Below are positions 18,069 through 27,817 of a stretch of DNA of 64,000 nt, one piece after another (positions within the stretch are counted from its first letter, which is position 1; every line of letters starts with the position of its first letter). The notes under the pieces were generated by a model. That model was not told the DNA's origin. It saw only the letters and a program-made list of their open reading frames with translations, and did not search any database. The stretch is from Pontixanthobacter sp. CEM42 (lineage in GTDB: Bacteria > Pseudomonadota > Alphaproteobacteria > Sphingomonadales > Sphingomonadaceae): contig NZ_JADQTN010000001.1 of the NCBI RefSeq assembly GCF_017812015.1, positions 660,501-724,500 of the forward strand, written 5' to 3'. The translations under genes and the position numbers were made by a program.

Positions 18069-19136
18069 ATGACGGCATTCTGGACCGAAGCAGATTTTGA
18101 TGATCACGAGCACGTTCAGCTCGTGCGCGATCGCAATTCCGGTCTGACAGCTATTATTGCGCTCCATTCAACGCATCTTGGCCCCGGCGCGGGTGGCACA
18201 CGCTTCTGGCACTACGCCGAACCCAAAGACGCAATCCGTGACGCACTGCGACTGAGCCGCGGTATGAGCTACAAGAATGCGATGGCCGGCCTGCCTATGG
18301 GCGGCGGCAAAGCAGTGATCTTGGCTGACAAGGACCGCACAAAGACGCCCGAAATGCTGGCAGCATTCGGCGATGCGGTGAATGCGCTTGGTGGTCGTTA
18401 TGTAACGGCGGAAGATGTTGGCATCAGCGAAGCCGATATGGTCGCTGTGTCCAAGCGCACAGATTATGTTTCCGGGCTGCCAGTTACCGGCGATGACGCC
18501 GCTGGCGGCGATCCCGGGCCATTTACTGCCATGGGCATCTATCACGGCATCAAAGCCGCTGTGCAGCACAAGCTCGGCAAAGATACTGTTAAAGGCGTCC
18601 ACATCGCTATTCAGGGTATCGGCAGCGTTGGCGGCGGCGTTGCCCGTCTGCTAGCTCATGATGGCGCGAAGCTGACACTTTCGGACATCAATGAAGATCG
18701 CGCAAAGGCCTTGGCAAGCGAGTTGGGTGGCGAATTCGCAGCGTCTGACGGAATAATGAGCGTCTCGTGCGACGTGTTCAGCCCCAATGCACTGGGCGCA
18801 ATTTTGGACGACGAGGGAATTGCCCGGTTGGACACGCCGATTGTTGCGGGCGGGGCGAACAACCAGCTCGCGCGTCAGGGGCATGGCCAACAGCTTGCGG
18901 ATCGGGGTATTCTCTATGCGCCAGATTACGTCATCAATGCAGGCGGTATCATCAGCGTTGCGATGGAATATCTGTGCAAGCAGCACGGCGAACCCTGCGA
19001 TATCAACGAGGTACGCAAGCGGATCGCGCAGATCCCGGGGCGACTCGAAGAGATATGGCAGGAAAGCGCCAGCACTGGCGTTTCATCTGATGCAGTTGCC
19101 GACCGGATGGCGCAAAAACTGATCGGGCGCGGCTGA
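18069..19136 (+). CDS. Glu/Leu/Phe/Val dehydrogenase family protein (leucine dehydrogenase-like)
   Basis: Oxidative deamination of a branched-chain or aromatic amino acid with NAD. The N-terminal catalytic domain has GPGAGGTRFWHY and GMSYKNAMAGLPMGGGKAVI with the catalytic Lys; the NAD domain has IQGIGSVGGGVARLL. About 355 residues, matching leucine dehydrogenase rather than the longer glutamate enzymes. I choose ATG 18069, which lies 8 bases after GGGG; ATG 18063 is the alternative. The frame is open upstream through the tRNA, but that part is not coding. Exact substrate cannot be told. Confidence 0.9.
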   Translation: MTAFWTEADFDDHEHVQLVRDRNSGLTAIIALHSTHLGPGAGGTRFWHYAEPKDAIRDALRLSRGMSYKNAMAGLPMGGGKAVILADKDRTKTPEMLAAFGDAVNALGGRYVTAEDVGISEADMVAVSKRTDYVSGLPVTGDDAAGGDPGPFTAMGIYHGIKAAVQHKLGKDTVKGVHIAIQGIGSVGGGVARLLAHDGAKLTLSDINEDRAKALASELGGEFAASDGIMSVSCDVFSPNALGAILDDEGIARLDTPIVAGGANNQLARQGHGQQLADRGILYAPDYVINAGGIISVAMEYLCKQHGEPCDINEVRKRIAQIPGRLEEIWQESASTGVSSDAVADRMAQKLIGRG

Positions 19137-19218
19137 CGGGGGATTCGACCATTGAGCATACTGGTCGATCATTGCTTGCTACCCCTAGCATCACCTGTAA
19201 AAGCTAGTGCTTGAAATC

Positions 19219-19941
19219 ATGCACGGCTTTGCGAATCCCAAACGTTTTCTAGCTCTGGCGAAGTGGCTCACGCCGCTTCTGCTGGTCAGTGGACTTGCCT
19301 TGGCGACAATTGCCTTGGTTTGGGGCCTATTCTTTGTTCCGCCTGACCGCCTGATGGGGGAGACCGTACGCATCTTATTCATCCACGTGCCGGCCGCTTG
19401 GCTGGGTATGGGCGGTTGGACTGCGATTGCGATTTCCAGCCTGGTATTGCTGGTGTGGAAGCACCCGCTGGCGAGCCTTGCGGCGCGCGCTGCGGCGGTG
19501 CCCGGCGCGGTATTTACCGCATTATGCCTGATCACTGGCTCAATTTGGGGACGACCCACGTGGGGAACATGGTGGGAATGGGATGGCCGGCTCACGTCGA
19601 TGCTCGTCCTGCTGTTCCTTTACTTCGGATATATTGCACTGGCGCAGGCGGTTAGCCGCGAAGGCGGGTCGAGCCGTATCCCGGCAATCTTTGGTCTTGT
19701 CGGTGCGATCAATATTCCGATCATCAACCGCTCGGTAGTGTGGTGGAATTCGATCCATCAACCGCCGAGCATTACCGTTGGCAAAAGCGCAATTGACCCG
19801 GCATTCCTCATTCCGCTTGGAGTGGCCGTTCTCGGCTTCTCGCTGCTGTTTGGCGGAGTAGTATTGGCCCGGATGCGCGCACTGCTTGCGGAAATTCAAA
19901 CCGAGGCGCGTCTTCGCCGCAAAGCGTCAGGGAGCGAATAA
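19219..19941 (+). CDS. ccmC: cytochrome c maturation heme exporter subunit CcmC
   Basis: Inner-membrane heme handling protein that loads heme onto CcmE. Six hydrophobic segments and the periplasmic tryptophan-rich WGTWWEWDGRLTS motif identify it, together with His residues in LFIHVPAAW and NSIHQPPSI. About 240 residues. The start is uncertain: GTG 19207 or ATG 19219, neither with a clear ribosome binding site. First gene of an overlapping ccm operon; ccmA and ccmB, normally upstream, are not in this window. Confidence 0.94.
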   Translation: MHGFANPKRFLALAKWLTPLLLVSGLALATIALVWGLFFVPPDRLMGETVRILFIHVPAAWLGMGGWTAIAISSLVLLVWKHPLASLAARAAAVPGAVFTALCLITGSIWGRPTWGTWWEWDGRLTSMLVLLFLYFGYIALAQAVSREGGSSRIPAIFGLVGAINIPIINRSVVWWNSIHQPPSITVGKSAIDPAFLIPLGVAVLGFSLLFGGVVLARMRALLAEIQTEARLRRKASGSE

Positions 19942-20081
19942 TGCGCGAGAATTTGCCGCAATGGGATTTCGTGATTGCGTCATATGCTGTCGGTATTGTG
20001 GCAGTGCTCGCTCTGGTCGCCTGGAGTTGGGCGTCGATGCGCAAGGCCGAGAAACGCCGTGAAGAGGTGAAACGCAAGTGA
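19941..20081 (+). CDS. ccmD: heme exporter protein CcmD
   Basis: A 46-residue protein with one hydrophobic helix (FVIASYAVGIVAVLALVAW) followed by a highly basic tail (RKAEKRREEVKRK), the CcmD pattern. It stabilises the CcmABC-CcmE complex in the inner membrane. It starts at a TAATG overlap with ccmC and ends at a GTGA overlap with ccmE. Confidence 0.9.
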   Translation: MRENLPQWDFVIASYAVGIVAVLALVAWSWASMRKAEKRREEVKRK

Positions 20082-20548
20082 GTTCTGTTCTGAAGGCAAA
20101 GCATCAGCGTCTGGTGCTGATCATTATTGCGCTGATTGCCATTATTGGGGCGGGTCTGCTCGCATCTTATGCACTGCGTAACGAAGCGAGCCTGTTCTAT
20201 ACGCCGGATCAGATTGCCGCCAATCCGCCTGCACCGGGTCAGGCCATTCGCCTGGGCGGAATGGTACAAGAAGGATCACTCTCGACAATGGCAGACGGGA
20301 TCACTGTGTCGTTCACGGTGACTGACAAAGAAAGCTCGACCGTGCCGGTGCGCTATACCGGCATTCTACCCGATCTGTTTGTTGAGGGGTCGGGTGTCGT
20401 CGCCGATGGCCGCATGGATCCGGACGGCACATTTATTGCTGATGAGCTGCTCGCTAAGCATGACGAGAATTACGTTCCGCGCGAATTGCAGGACATGGAC
20501 CAGCATTCGCCCGACAAGACACTCGAGACGCTGGAGTCTGTGACTTGA
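20078..20548 (+). CDS. ccmE: cytochrome c-type biogenesis heme chaperone CcmE
   Basis: Periplasmic heme carrier anchored by an N-terminal helix (about residues 10-32). The heme-binding motif is intact as LLAKHDENYVPRE, in which His binds heme covalently. The OB-fold core has RLGGMVQEGS. 156 residues. GTG start within a GTGA overlap with ccmD. Confidence 0.96.
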   Translation: MSSVLKAKHQRLVLIIIALIAIIGAGLLASYALRNEASLFYTPDQIAANPPAPGQAIRLGGMVQEGSLSTMADGITVSFTVTDKESSTVPVRYTGILPDLFVEGSGVVADGRMDPDGTFIADELLAKHDENYVPRELQDMDQHSPDKTLETLESVT

Positions 20549-22494
20549 TCGCAGAGCTGGGCCTTGCTGCTCTTTGGCTGGCGGCGGCTTTGTCCGCGCT
20601 GCAATTGCTGGGCGGCGTCTTAGCGCAGCGCAAAGAAGCGAGTGAGATCGCGCGTCTCGTTCGTCCTGCCGCGATTATGCAGGGGGTGTTGGCCGGTTTC
20701 GCATTCCTGATGCTGCTGTGGCTGTTTTATGTGACCGATCTCTCGGTCAAACTGGTCGCAACAAACTCTCACTCGGCGAAACCATTGGTGTTCAAGCTGG
20801 CTGGTGCATGGGGCAATCATGAAGGTTCGATGCTTTTGTGGGTGACCGTTATGGCACTCGCAGGTGGACTGATTGCACTGGTTGAACGACGGCTACCCGA
20901 AAAGACGATGTTGGCCACGCTTTCTGCGCAAGCCTTTGTCGGTCTTGGTTTTTATGCGTTCTTGTTGCTGAGCTCGAATCCCTTTGAACGCCTGCCACAG
21001 CCCGCGTTGGAAGGAATTGGACTTAACCCGCTGCTGCAGGATATCGGGCTCGCCTTCCATCCGCCGACTTTGTATTTTGGCTATGTTGGCCTGTCAGTGG
21101 CGTTTAGTTTTGCTGTTGGCGCGCTGCTGACGCGGCAAGTCAACCCGAACTTTGCCCGCGCGATGCGGCCATGGGTATTGGGCGCGTGGATATTCCTAAC
21201 GTTGGGCATCACCGCAGGCAGTTATTGGGCGTATTACGAGCTGGGCTGGGGTGGCTGGTGGTTCTGGGACCCGGTTGAAAACGCATCGCTGATGCCATGG
21301 CTGGCAGCGACGGCGTTGTTGCATTCGGTCGGAGTGTTGGCAGCGCGTGATGCGCTCAGGACGTGGACGATTATGCTCGGCGTAATCGCGTTCTCGATGT
21401 CGATGCTGGGCACATTCCTTGTCCGTTCCGGTATTCTGACTTCGGTTCACGCGTTCGCTGTGGATCCGGAGCGTGGGTCATTTATTCTAGTGCTGCTGCT
21501 GCTCTACATTGGCGGTTCGTTGCTGCTGTTTGCATTGCGCGCAAATACCGTTTCCGAGGGCGAACGGTTCTCCGTAACAAGCCGCGAAGGGGCGCTGGTG
21601 TTCAACAATGTGATGCTGAGCGCGCTGCTTGGCATTGTGCTGCTCGGCACGCTCTATCCGTTGCTGACCGAGGCATTTGACGTTCGCGTTTCGGTCGGAC
21701 CTCCATATTTCAATCCTGTCGGTGCGATCTTCACCATCCCGATGCTTCTGATTATGGCGGTCGGCCCGCTGCTGCGCTGGCGCGGTGACAGTTTCGCGCG
21801 GATCAAAAACTCGGTTGCGATAGTCGCGGCGATTATGCTGGCAGTTTTGGCACTGGTCCTGATCCTTGGGTCATATGGATTGCTGCCGGTCCTTGGCCTC
21901 GCCGTTGCAGCGGGACTGGCCGTGGGAAGCTTCCTACCGCTCAGAGGGCGCAATTTGATGCGTGCGCCGCTCTCCCTGTGGGGCATGGTGATCGCGCATT
22001 TCGGCATTGCCGTCGCGCTCTTCGGCATGGCGAGTGAGACTGCATTCTCTGAGGAGAAACTGGCGGCTGTACCTGTCGGCGAAAGCGCTCAGGTAGGTCC
22101 ATGGAATGTCAACTTGGAGCAAGTTGCTCCGGTCGCTGGCCCGAACTGGACCGCTATTCAAGGGCGTTTGGCGGCGAGCTATGATGGCGGTGATCCGGTG
22201 ATACTCACTCCGGAATCGCGCAACTTCTGGGCTCCGCCGCAGGAAACAACCGAAAGCACGCTTGCAACCCGTTGGAACGGACAGCTTTATGCTGTGATTG
22301 GTAACCAAGCCGCTGATGGCCGTTGGCAGTTACGCCTGTGGTGGAAGCCGTTTGTGACCTTCATCTGGTATGGCGGCATTCTGATCGCACTGGGCGGTTT
22401 GCTCGCTTTGATAGGAAGGCTCCGCACTGACCTTAAGCGGCGCTATGTCAAATCGCGTCAGGCAGACCGGGCGAAGGAGGCCGCCGCGCTATGA
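20545..22494 (+). CDS. ccmF: heme lyase subunit CcmF
   Basis: Large polytopic protein that passes heme from CcmE to apocytochrome c. The WWD domain reads GWGGWWFWDPVENASLMPWL, followed by TFLVRSGILTSVHAF with a conserved His. 649 residues, about 15 hydrophobic segments, normal length. The TTG start overlaps the ccmE stop (TTGA), and the stop overlaps the next gene (ATGA). Confidence 0.97.
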   Translation: MIAELGLAALWLAAALSALQLLGGVLAQRKEASEIARLVRPAAIMQGVLAGFAFLMLLWLFYVTDLSVKLVATNSHSAKPLVFKLAGAWGNHEGSMLLWVTVMALAGGLIALVERRLPEKTMLATLSAQAFVGLGFYAFLLLSSNPFERLPQPALEGIGLNPLLQDIGLAFHPPTLYFGYVGLSVAFSFAVGALLTRQVNPNFARAMRPWVLGAWIFLTLGITAGSYWAYYELGWGGWWFWDPVENASLMPWLAATALLHSVGVLAARDALRTWTIMLGVIAFSMSMLGTFLVRSGILTSVHAFAVDPERGSFILVLLLLYIGGSLLLFALRANTVSEGERFSVTSREGALVFNNVMLSALLGIVLLGTLYPLLTEAFDVRVSVGPPYFNPVGAIFTIPMLLIMAVGPLLRWRGDSFARIKNSVAIVAAIMLAVLALVLILGSYGLLPVLGLAVAAGLAVGSFLPLRGRNLMRAPLSLWGMVIAHFGIAVALFGMASETAFSEEKLAAVPVGESAQVGPWNVNLEQVAPVAGPNWTAIQGRLAASYDGGDPVILTPESRNFWAPPQETTESTLATRWNGQLYAVIGNQAADGRWQLRLWWKPFVTFIWYGGILIALGGLLALIGRLRTDLKRRYVKSRQADRAKEAAAL

Positions 22495-23027
22495 CCAGTC
22501 TGAAAGTCTGGATTCCGCTTGCGATTTTCCTGCTGTTCTGCGGAGTGGCGGCATATCAGCTGACTCAACCCAAGGATGAATTTGTCGAGAGCACTATGGT
22601 TGGTAAACCGGTGCCCGATTTTGAACTGCGTCCAGCTTTGGCTGAGCTTCCAGGGGTGTCGATCGCTGATCTGAAGGACGGCAAGCCGAAACTGCTCAAC
22701 ATTTGGGCGAGTTGGTGCGTGCCCTGCATTGCAGAGGCACCGCATCTGGACGTTCTCAAGCGGCAAGGCGTGGAGATCGTCGGCGTCGCAATCCGTGACC
22801 GTCCTGAAGATGTTGCGCGGTTCCTCAATCAGTATGGCAATCCGTACACCAAAATCGGCGCCGATGATCTGTCGGAAATCCAACTGAGCATTGGTTCGTC
22901 TGGCGTACCAGAGACTTTCGTGGTCGATGGAAATGGCATCATCAGGCACCAGCATCTCGGCGATGTTCGGGCGGAGCATGTTCCAGTGCTTCTGCAGAAA
23001 TTGGCGGAGGCCGGGGCCGGGGCATGA
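22491..23027 (+). CDS. ccmG: thiol:disulfide interchange protein CcmG/DsbE
   Basis: Membrane-anchored periplasmic thioredoxin-like protein that keeps the CxxCH cysteines of apocytochromes reduced. N-terminal anchor (about 5-23), active site WASWCVPC near residue 75, and the family GVAIRDRPEDVARFL and GVPETFVVDGNG segments with the cis-Pro region. 178 residues. ATGA overlaps on both sides. Confidence 0.95.
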   Translation: MTSLKVWIPLAIFLLFCGVAAYQLTQPKDEFVESTMVGKPVPDFELRPALAELPGVSIADLKDGKPKLLNIWASWCVPCIAEAPHLDVLKRQGVEIVGVAIRDRPEDVARFLNQYGNPYTKIGADDLSEIQLSIGSSGVPETFVVDGNGIIRHQHLGDVRAEHVPVLLQKLAEAGAGA

Positions 23028-23437
23028 ACCGTGCAATTGCCTCAATATTGGCTGTGTTGTCCCTGTTCGCGCTTCCATTAGCCGCACAGCAATCACTTCC
23101 GCCCGCGCCACTTGCATACGAACAACTGGAAGACCCGGCGCAGGAGGAGGCTGCTCAGGCGCTCATGGAAACGCTGCGCTGTCTCAAATGTCAAAGCCAA
23201 TCGATTGCCGATAGCGACGCCCCGATGGCTGGCGATATGCGTCATCAAGTCCGCAGCCGTATTCAAGCGGGTGAGGAGCCTGAGGCGATCCGCGCATGGC
23301 TGGTGGAGCGCTATGGCGATTATGTCAGCTACGCCCCAACGGTTAGCGAAACTACGTGGCCATTATTTGCTGTACCGGTTCTGCTGCTGCTGGTTGCTGG
23401 CCTGATCCTGTGGCGTCGTTTGAGGAAAGCATCATGA
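23024..23437 (+). CDS. ccmH: cytochrome c maturation protein CcmH
   Basis: Periplasmic redox protein of the heme lyase. Signal peptide ending PLAAQ, redox motif LRCLKCQSQSI, conserved DMRHQVRSRI and ERYGDYVSY segments, and one C-terminal transmembrane helix. 137 residues, the short CcmH (CcmL) form; the TPR part is the separate next gene. Confidence 0.95.
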   Translation: MNRAIASILAVLSLFALPLAAQQSLPPAPLAYEQLEDPAQEEAAQALMETLRCLKCQSQSIADSDAPMAGDMRHQVRSRIQAGEEPEAIRAWLVERYGDYVSYAPTVSETTWPLFAVPVLLLLVAGLILWRRLRKAS

Positions 23438-24087
23438 GCTGGCTCCCGGTTATCGCGCTGGCTTTGGCTGCATTTCTAGTGGCAGCGTTCGTCCTAAAAC
23501 TGCCAAAAAGCGGCTGGGCTTTATTCGGCGCTGCGCTACTCTTCGGGTTGGCAGGTTACGCTATGCACGGTTCGCCCGGTTATGCAGGTTCACCGACCGA
23601 GAACGTCCCGGAAGCCAATCCCAACAACGCGGCGATGGTCGATGCACGGCGGGAATTCTTCGGCATGGATAGCTTGCCCAGCCGGTATGTCATTTCCTCC
23701 GATGGATTTGCGCGCAACGGGCAGTTCGAGGATGCTGCAGGATGGATGCGCAATGCGATCAGCGAAAACCCGAATGATGTCGAGGCATGGGTAGGTCTAG
23801 GCAATGCACTGGTTGAACACGCCGACGGCTCGCTGACGCCGGCCGCGCTTTATGCCTACTCACAAGCGGAGCAGATCGCCCCGCAGAACCCCGCCTCGGC
23901 CTATTTCCTTGGGATTGGCCTATTGCGGTCGGGCCGGGCAACAGAGGCGCGTGGCGTTTGGGCTCAACTGATCGAGAACGCGCCTGAGGACGCAGAATGG
24001 GTCGAGCCAATGAAGCTACGCTTGGAGCGGCTCGATGCGATGCTTGCACAAATGGGCGGGCAACAACAGGTGACGCCGGGACAGTAG
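23434..24087 (+). CDS. ccmI: CcmI-like TPR protein of cytochrome c maturation
   Basis: Two N-terminal hydrophobic helices (about 1-45), then TPR-like repeats in the periplasm (GQFEDAAGWMRNAISENPNDVEAWVGLGNAL and the region after). In related operons this protein presents apocytochrome c to the heme lyase. About 217 residues. ATG 23434 overlaps the ccmH stop (ATGA); the frame also runs upstream to 23356 but inside ccmH. Confidence 0.87.
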   Translation: MSWLPVIALALAAFLVAAFVLKLPKSGWALFGAALLFGLAGYAMHGSPGYAGSPTENVPEANPNNAAMVDARREFFGMDSLPSRYVISSDGFARNGQFEDAAGWMRNAISENPNDVEAWVGLGNALVEHADGSLTPAALYAYSQAEQIAPQNPASAYFLGIGLLRSGRATEARGVWAQLIENAPEDAEWVEPMKLRLERLDAMLAQMGGQQQVTPGQ

Positions 24088-24189
24088 CCAACTGCGTGTT
24101 GCGGTGCACAAGCGTAGCTGCTAGTGGCCGCCGCCTTTCGACTGGTGATTGATTGCGCGCCGTTTAGACGCAATCGGGATACCTGATTT

Positions 24190-26115
24190 ATGGCAGAAGC
24201 CTCGACACATAGTGTTCAACCGCCGCCGGGCTCGCAAACGGGGCATAGCGCCTCGAAAGCTGCGCTTGCCGTTGGTGCGATCGGTATTGTGTTCGGTGAT
24301 ATCGGCACCAGTCCGCTTTACGCCTTTCGTGAGACATTTGTTGGCCCGCACCCGCTGGCGCTCGACACCGCGCATGTGCTCGGCGTTATCAGTCTGATTT
24401 TCTGGTCGATGACCCTGGTTGTGGCGATCCAATATGTCACCATCCTGATGCGTGCCGATAATAAGGGGCAGGGCGGTAGCCTCGCCTTGGTCGCGCTGAT
24501 TTCGAGCCATATTAGCGGCAAGAAATATGGCTGGGTCGCGGTGCTGCTCGGCGTATTTGCGACATCGCTGTTTTATGGCGACAGCATGATCACGCCGGCG
24601 ATTTCGGTGCTGTCCGCTGTTGAAGGTCTGACAGTGGTCGATGAAGGCCTGTCCGACTACGTGATACCGATTGCACTGGTCCTGCTGATCTTCCTGTTCG
24701 TGCTGCAAAAGCGGGGTACAGCGAAGGTCGGTGCGCTGTTTGCGCCGGTGATGATCGTCTATTTTACCGTTATCGCCAGCATGGGCGCGTGGCAGATTGT
24801 GCAAACACCTGACATCCTATGGGCGCTAAACCCGTATTACGCGGTGAATTTCTTCATTATCGACGGCTTCACGGCGTTTCTGGCGCTCGGTTCGGTGGTA
24901 TTGGCGGTTACCGGTTCAGAGGCGCTCTACTCCGATATGGGGCACTTCGGGCGCGGTCCGATGCGGTTATCATGGTTTGGCTTTGTGATGCCGTGTTTGC
25001 TGCTCAATTATTTCGGGCAGGGCGCGATGATTATCGGCCTACCGAATGAGTTGGCAGTAGAAGCGATCCAGAGCCCGTTCTTCTTCCTGGCAAGCGAGGA
25101 ATGGCGCTTGCCGCTGGTTTTCCTCGCCACCTTCGCGACCTTTATCGCCAGCCAAGCGGTTATCTCGGGCGCATTCTCGATCACTCACCAAGCGATGCAA
25201 ATGGGCTATATTCCCCGCCTGTCGATCCGCCACACCAGTGAGACCGAAGGCGGCCAGATTTACATCCCTATCGTGAACTGGGCGCTGATGATTGCTGTCA
25301 TCGTGCTGGTCCTGACGTTCCAGAACAGTTCCAACCTTGCCTCGGCATACGGCATCGCGGTGACCGGTGCGGTCACCATCGATACGTTGCTGATGGCGGT
25401 GCTGCTGGTAGGCGTGTGGAAATGGAAGTGGTGGTATGCCGCGCCGGTCGTACTGCTGTTCCTGATCGTTGACGGAGCCTACTTTGCCGCGAACCTCGCG
25501 AAAGTACCCGATGGCGGTTGGTTCCCGCTAATGGTTGGTGCAGTCGCCTTTACATTGCTCACCACATGGGCACGTGGTCGCAAGCTGATGCGCGAACGTA
25601 TGAGCGAAGTTGCGTTGCCGATGGAAATCTTCGCCAAATCGGCCAAAAACAGCGCAACTCGCGTTCCTGGCACCGCGATCTTTATGGCGTCTGCCAAGGG
25701 CGGGGTGCCCTCCGCATTGCTGCACAATATCAAGCACAACAAAGTGCTGCACGAGCGGGTGGTGATCCTGACGATCCAGATCGCCGAGATACCCTATGTC
25801 GATCCGGACGGACGCTGCGAGTATTACGATCTTGGCGACGGCTTCTTCCGGGCCGTGTTGCATTACGGCTTTATGGAAGCGACCGATGTGCCCGAAGGCT
25901 TGAAAAGCATGGCGGTATGCGGCGGTGAATTCGACATGATGCACACCAGCTTCTTCCTGTCGCGCCAAACGCTGCTGCCGTCCGACAAGCCGGGCATGCC
26001 GATCTGGCGGGAGAAGATCTTCGCGTGGATGCTGCGCAATTCAGCGACCGCGATGGAGTTCTTCAGACTGCCGACGAACAGGGTTGTGGAGCTAGGAAGC
26101 CAGGTGCGAATTTAG
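24190..26115 (+). CDS. kup: low-affinity potassium transporter Kup
   Basis: Proton-coupled K+ uptake. The KUP signature [17 protein letters not shown] lies near residue 35. About 12 transmembrane segments occupy the first 430 residues and are followed by a cytoplasmic domain. 641 residues, full length. A monocistronic gene whose 3' end faces yciB across an inverted repeat. Confidence 0.96.
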   Translation: MAEASTHSVQPPPGSQTGHSASKAALAVGAIGIVFGDIGTSPLYAFRETFVGPHPLALDTAHVLGVISLIFWSMTLVVAIQYVTILMRADNKGQGGSLALVALISSHISGKKYGWVAVLLGVFATSLFYGDSMITPAISVLSAVEGLTVVDEGLSDYVIPIALVLLIFLFVLQKRGTAKVGALFAPVMIVYFTVIASMGAWQIVQTPDILWALNPYYAVNFFIIDGFTAFLALGSVVLAVTGSEALYSDMGHFGRGPMRLSWFGFVMPCLLLNYFGQGAMIIGLPNELAVEAIQSPFFFLASEEWRLPLVFLATFATFIASQAVISGAFSITHQAMQMGYIPRLSIRHTSETEGGQIYIPIVNWALMIAVIVLVLTFQNSSNLASAYGIAVTGAVTIDTLLMAVLLVGVWKWKWWYAAPVVLLFLIVDGAYFAANLAKVPDGGWFPLMVGAVAFTLLTTWARGRKLMRERMSEVALPMEIFAKSAKNSATRVPGTAIFMASAKGGVPSALLHNIKHNKVLHERVVILTIQIAEIPYVDPDGRCEYYDLGDGFFRAVLHYGFMEATDVPEGLKSMAVCGGEFDMMHTSFFLSRQTLLPSDKPGMPIWREKIFAWMLRNSATAMEFFRLPTNRVVELGSQVRI

Positions 26116-26134
26116 ATCTGGTTTACCTGGTGTT

Positions 26135-26212
26135 CGTCATTCCCGCGAAAGCGGGAATCCAGAGAAGTCGATCGCTGAGCCACCCTGGATTCCCGCTTTC
26201 GCGGGAATGACG
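26135..26212. repeat. 28-bp perfect inverted repeat pair, REPIN-like element
   Basis: Two arms of 28 bases, 26135-26162 and 26185-26212, are exact reverse complements separated by 22 bases. Each arm is itself nearly palindromic (ATTCCCGC-GAAA-GCGGGAAT). The core TTCCCGCGAAAGCGGGAA is a widespread proteobacterial extragenic palindrome. It lies between the convergent kup and yciB genes and may also act as a bidirectional terminator or RNA-stabilising hairpin. Confidence 0.85.
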
Positions 26213-26225
26213 TCGGTTGGAAGTA

Positions 26226-26894
26226 TTAAGCCGTCGGTGGCTCGTCCTTCACCACATCATCCTCAGCGCCAACATCCAGGCCATGCTTCATCAGCATCGG
26301 GATTTGGGTGAAGGTAAAGATGAAGGTCAGCGGCATAAACACCCAGAACTTGGCCCATAGCCATGTCTCGAATGTGCCGTTTTCGACATTGTAGAGATAG
26401 CGCAAAACTTCATTCAGCCCGGCAAGGGCGAAGAAGAAAAAGCCCCAGTTGCGCGACAGTTTCAGCCAGCCTTCATCGCTCAGCCCCTCGAATGCGGCCT
26501 CTAGCAGAATTTTGAGCAGAGCCTTCCCCTTCCATGCCCAGCCAATGACCAGTGCGGCGCCGAACAGCGAGTAGATGATTGTCGGTTTGAGCTGCACGAA
26601 TGTCGGATCGCCGAAGAAGATCGTCAAACCGCCAAAACCGACAATCAAGGCGGTCGAGAACCATAACATTGGCGACACTTTGCCTAGCTTAACCTTGGAA
26701 AAGACCAGCGCAATCACGGCGGCCACCATAAAGGCGAGAGTGCCTTTGATGACTGCAGCAATTTCGCCGACAGCATCGCTTTCTTCGGGCGCGAAGTATT
26801 TGTAGACTGCCAAGAACACGACTAACGGGCCGTAATCGACTGCGACGTTGAGCCAACCAGAACTCTGTTTCTTTGGCGCTTCTGCTTCAGCCAT
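26226..26894 (-). CDS. yciB: inner membrane septation protein A family (YciB/IspZ)
   Basis: About five transmembrane segments with the family features DYGPLVVFLAVY at the N-terminus, DPTFVQLKPTIIY in the middle and NEVLRYLY further on. Members are inner-membrane proteins linked to septation and envelope integrity. 222 residues with an acidic C-terminal tail. Its ATG overlaps the ftsY stop (TGATG). Last gene of a leftward overlapping operon. Confidence 0.92.
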   Translation of the reverse strand: MAEAEAPKKQSSGWLNVAVDYGPLVVFLAVYKYFAPEESDAVGEIAAVIKGTLAFMVAAVIALVFSKVKLGKVSPMLWFSTALIVGFGGLTIFFGDPTFVQLKPTIIYSLFGAALVIGWAWKGKALLKILLEAAFEGLSDEGWLKLSRNWGFFFFALAGLNEVLRYLYNVENGTFETWLWAKFWVFMPLTFIFTFTQIPMLMKHGLDVGAEDDVVKDEPPTA

Positions 26895-27817
26895 CAGGCC
26901 ACCCCCGCAATCACTTTGGCGACCAGATCGGGATCGAATGGTCGCAAATCATCAATTTTCTCGCCGACACCAATCGCGTGAATCGGCAAGCCATATTGCT
27001 CTGCTGCTGCGACCAGAACACCGCCGCGTGCGGTTCCGTCCAGCTTGGTCATAATCAGGCCGGTAACGCCTGCGACTTCCTTGAACGTCTCAATCTGGGC
27101 GAGGGCGTTTTGGCCGTTTGTGGCGTCGAGCACGAGCACCACATCATGCGGCGCTTCTGGGTTCAGGCGGCCGAGGACCTTGCGGATTTTGGCGAGCTCA
27201 TCCATCAACTCGCGCTTGTTCTGCAGGCGGCCAGCGGTGTCGACCACCAGCGCGTCGATTCCTTGATCGGTCGCAGCTTTGACGCCGTCAAACACGATGC
27301 TCGCGGGATCACCGCCTTCCGGGCCGCGAATGATCGGTACATCGATACGCTCTGCCCATGTCGCCAGCTGTCCGATGGCTGCGGCGCGGAACGTGTCACC
27401 CGCCGCCAGCATCACGCCGTAATCGTCTTCCTGAAACAGGTGTGCCATTTTCGCGATGGTAGTTGTTTTGCCGCTGCCATTGACGCCGATCACAAGGAGG
27501 ACTTGCGGGCGCGGAAAGGCGGTGATTTCGATAGGAACCGCAACAGGACGCAAAATCTCGGCGATTTCTTCGGCGACAGCTTCTTTCAACTCGGTCTCGG
27601 TGATGTTCAGGCCGAACTTCTTCTCGGAAAGCTTTGCGCGAATACGTGCGGCTGCCGATGGACCTAGGTCCGACATAATCAACGCATCTTCGACATCATC
27701 CAGTGTAGAGTCGTCGAGCTTCGCCGTGCCCACGACTTCGGTCAGATTGGTCGACAAGCGTTCCGACGTTTTGCGGAAGCCGCCGAATAGCCGGTCTTTC
27801 CAGCTCGTTTCGCTCAT
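26894..27817 (-). CDS. ftsY: signal recognition particle receptor FtsY
   Basis: SRP receptor GTPase for co-translational membrane targeting. The N helical domain is followed by GVNGSGKTTTIAKMA (P-loop), DTAGR and TKLDGTARGG. At about 307 residues it lacks the long acidic A domain of the E. coli protein. Start ATG 27817 (MSETSWKD) overlaps the mtaB stop in ATGA form; the frame runs further upstream to 27994 but inside mtaB. Confidence 0.96.
   Translation of the reverse strand: MSETSWKDRLFGGFRKTSERLSTNLTEVVGTAKLDDSTLDDVEDALIMSDLGPSAAARIRAKLSEKKFGLNITETELKEAVAEEIAEILRPVAVPIEITAFPRPQVLLVIGVNGSGKTTTIAKMAHLFQEDDYGVMLAAGDTFRAAAIGQLATWAERIDVPIIRGPEGGDPASIVFDGVKAATDQGIDALVVDTAGRLQNKRELMDELAKIRKVLGRLNPEAPHDVVLVLDATNGQNALAQIETFKEVAGVTGLIMTKLDGTARGGVLVAAAEQYGLPIHAIGVGEKIDDLRPFDPDLVAKVIAGVA

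Noticed and set aside
26873-27667. 264-residue forward open frame opposite ftsY
   Set aside because: Antisense to a clearly conserved gene, with shadow-like composition.
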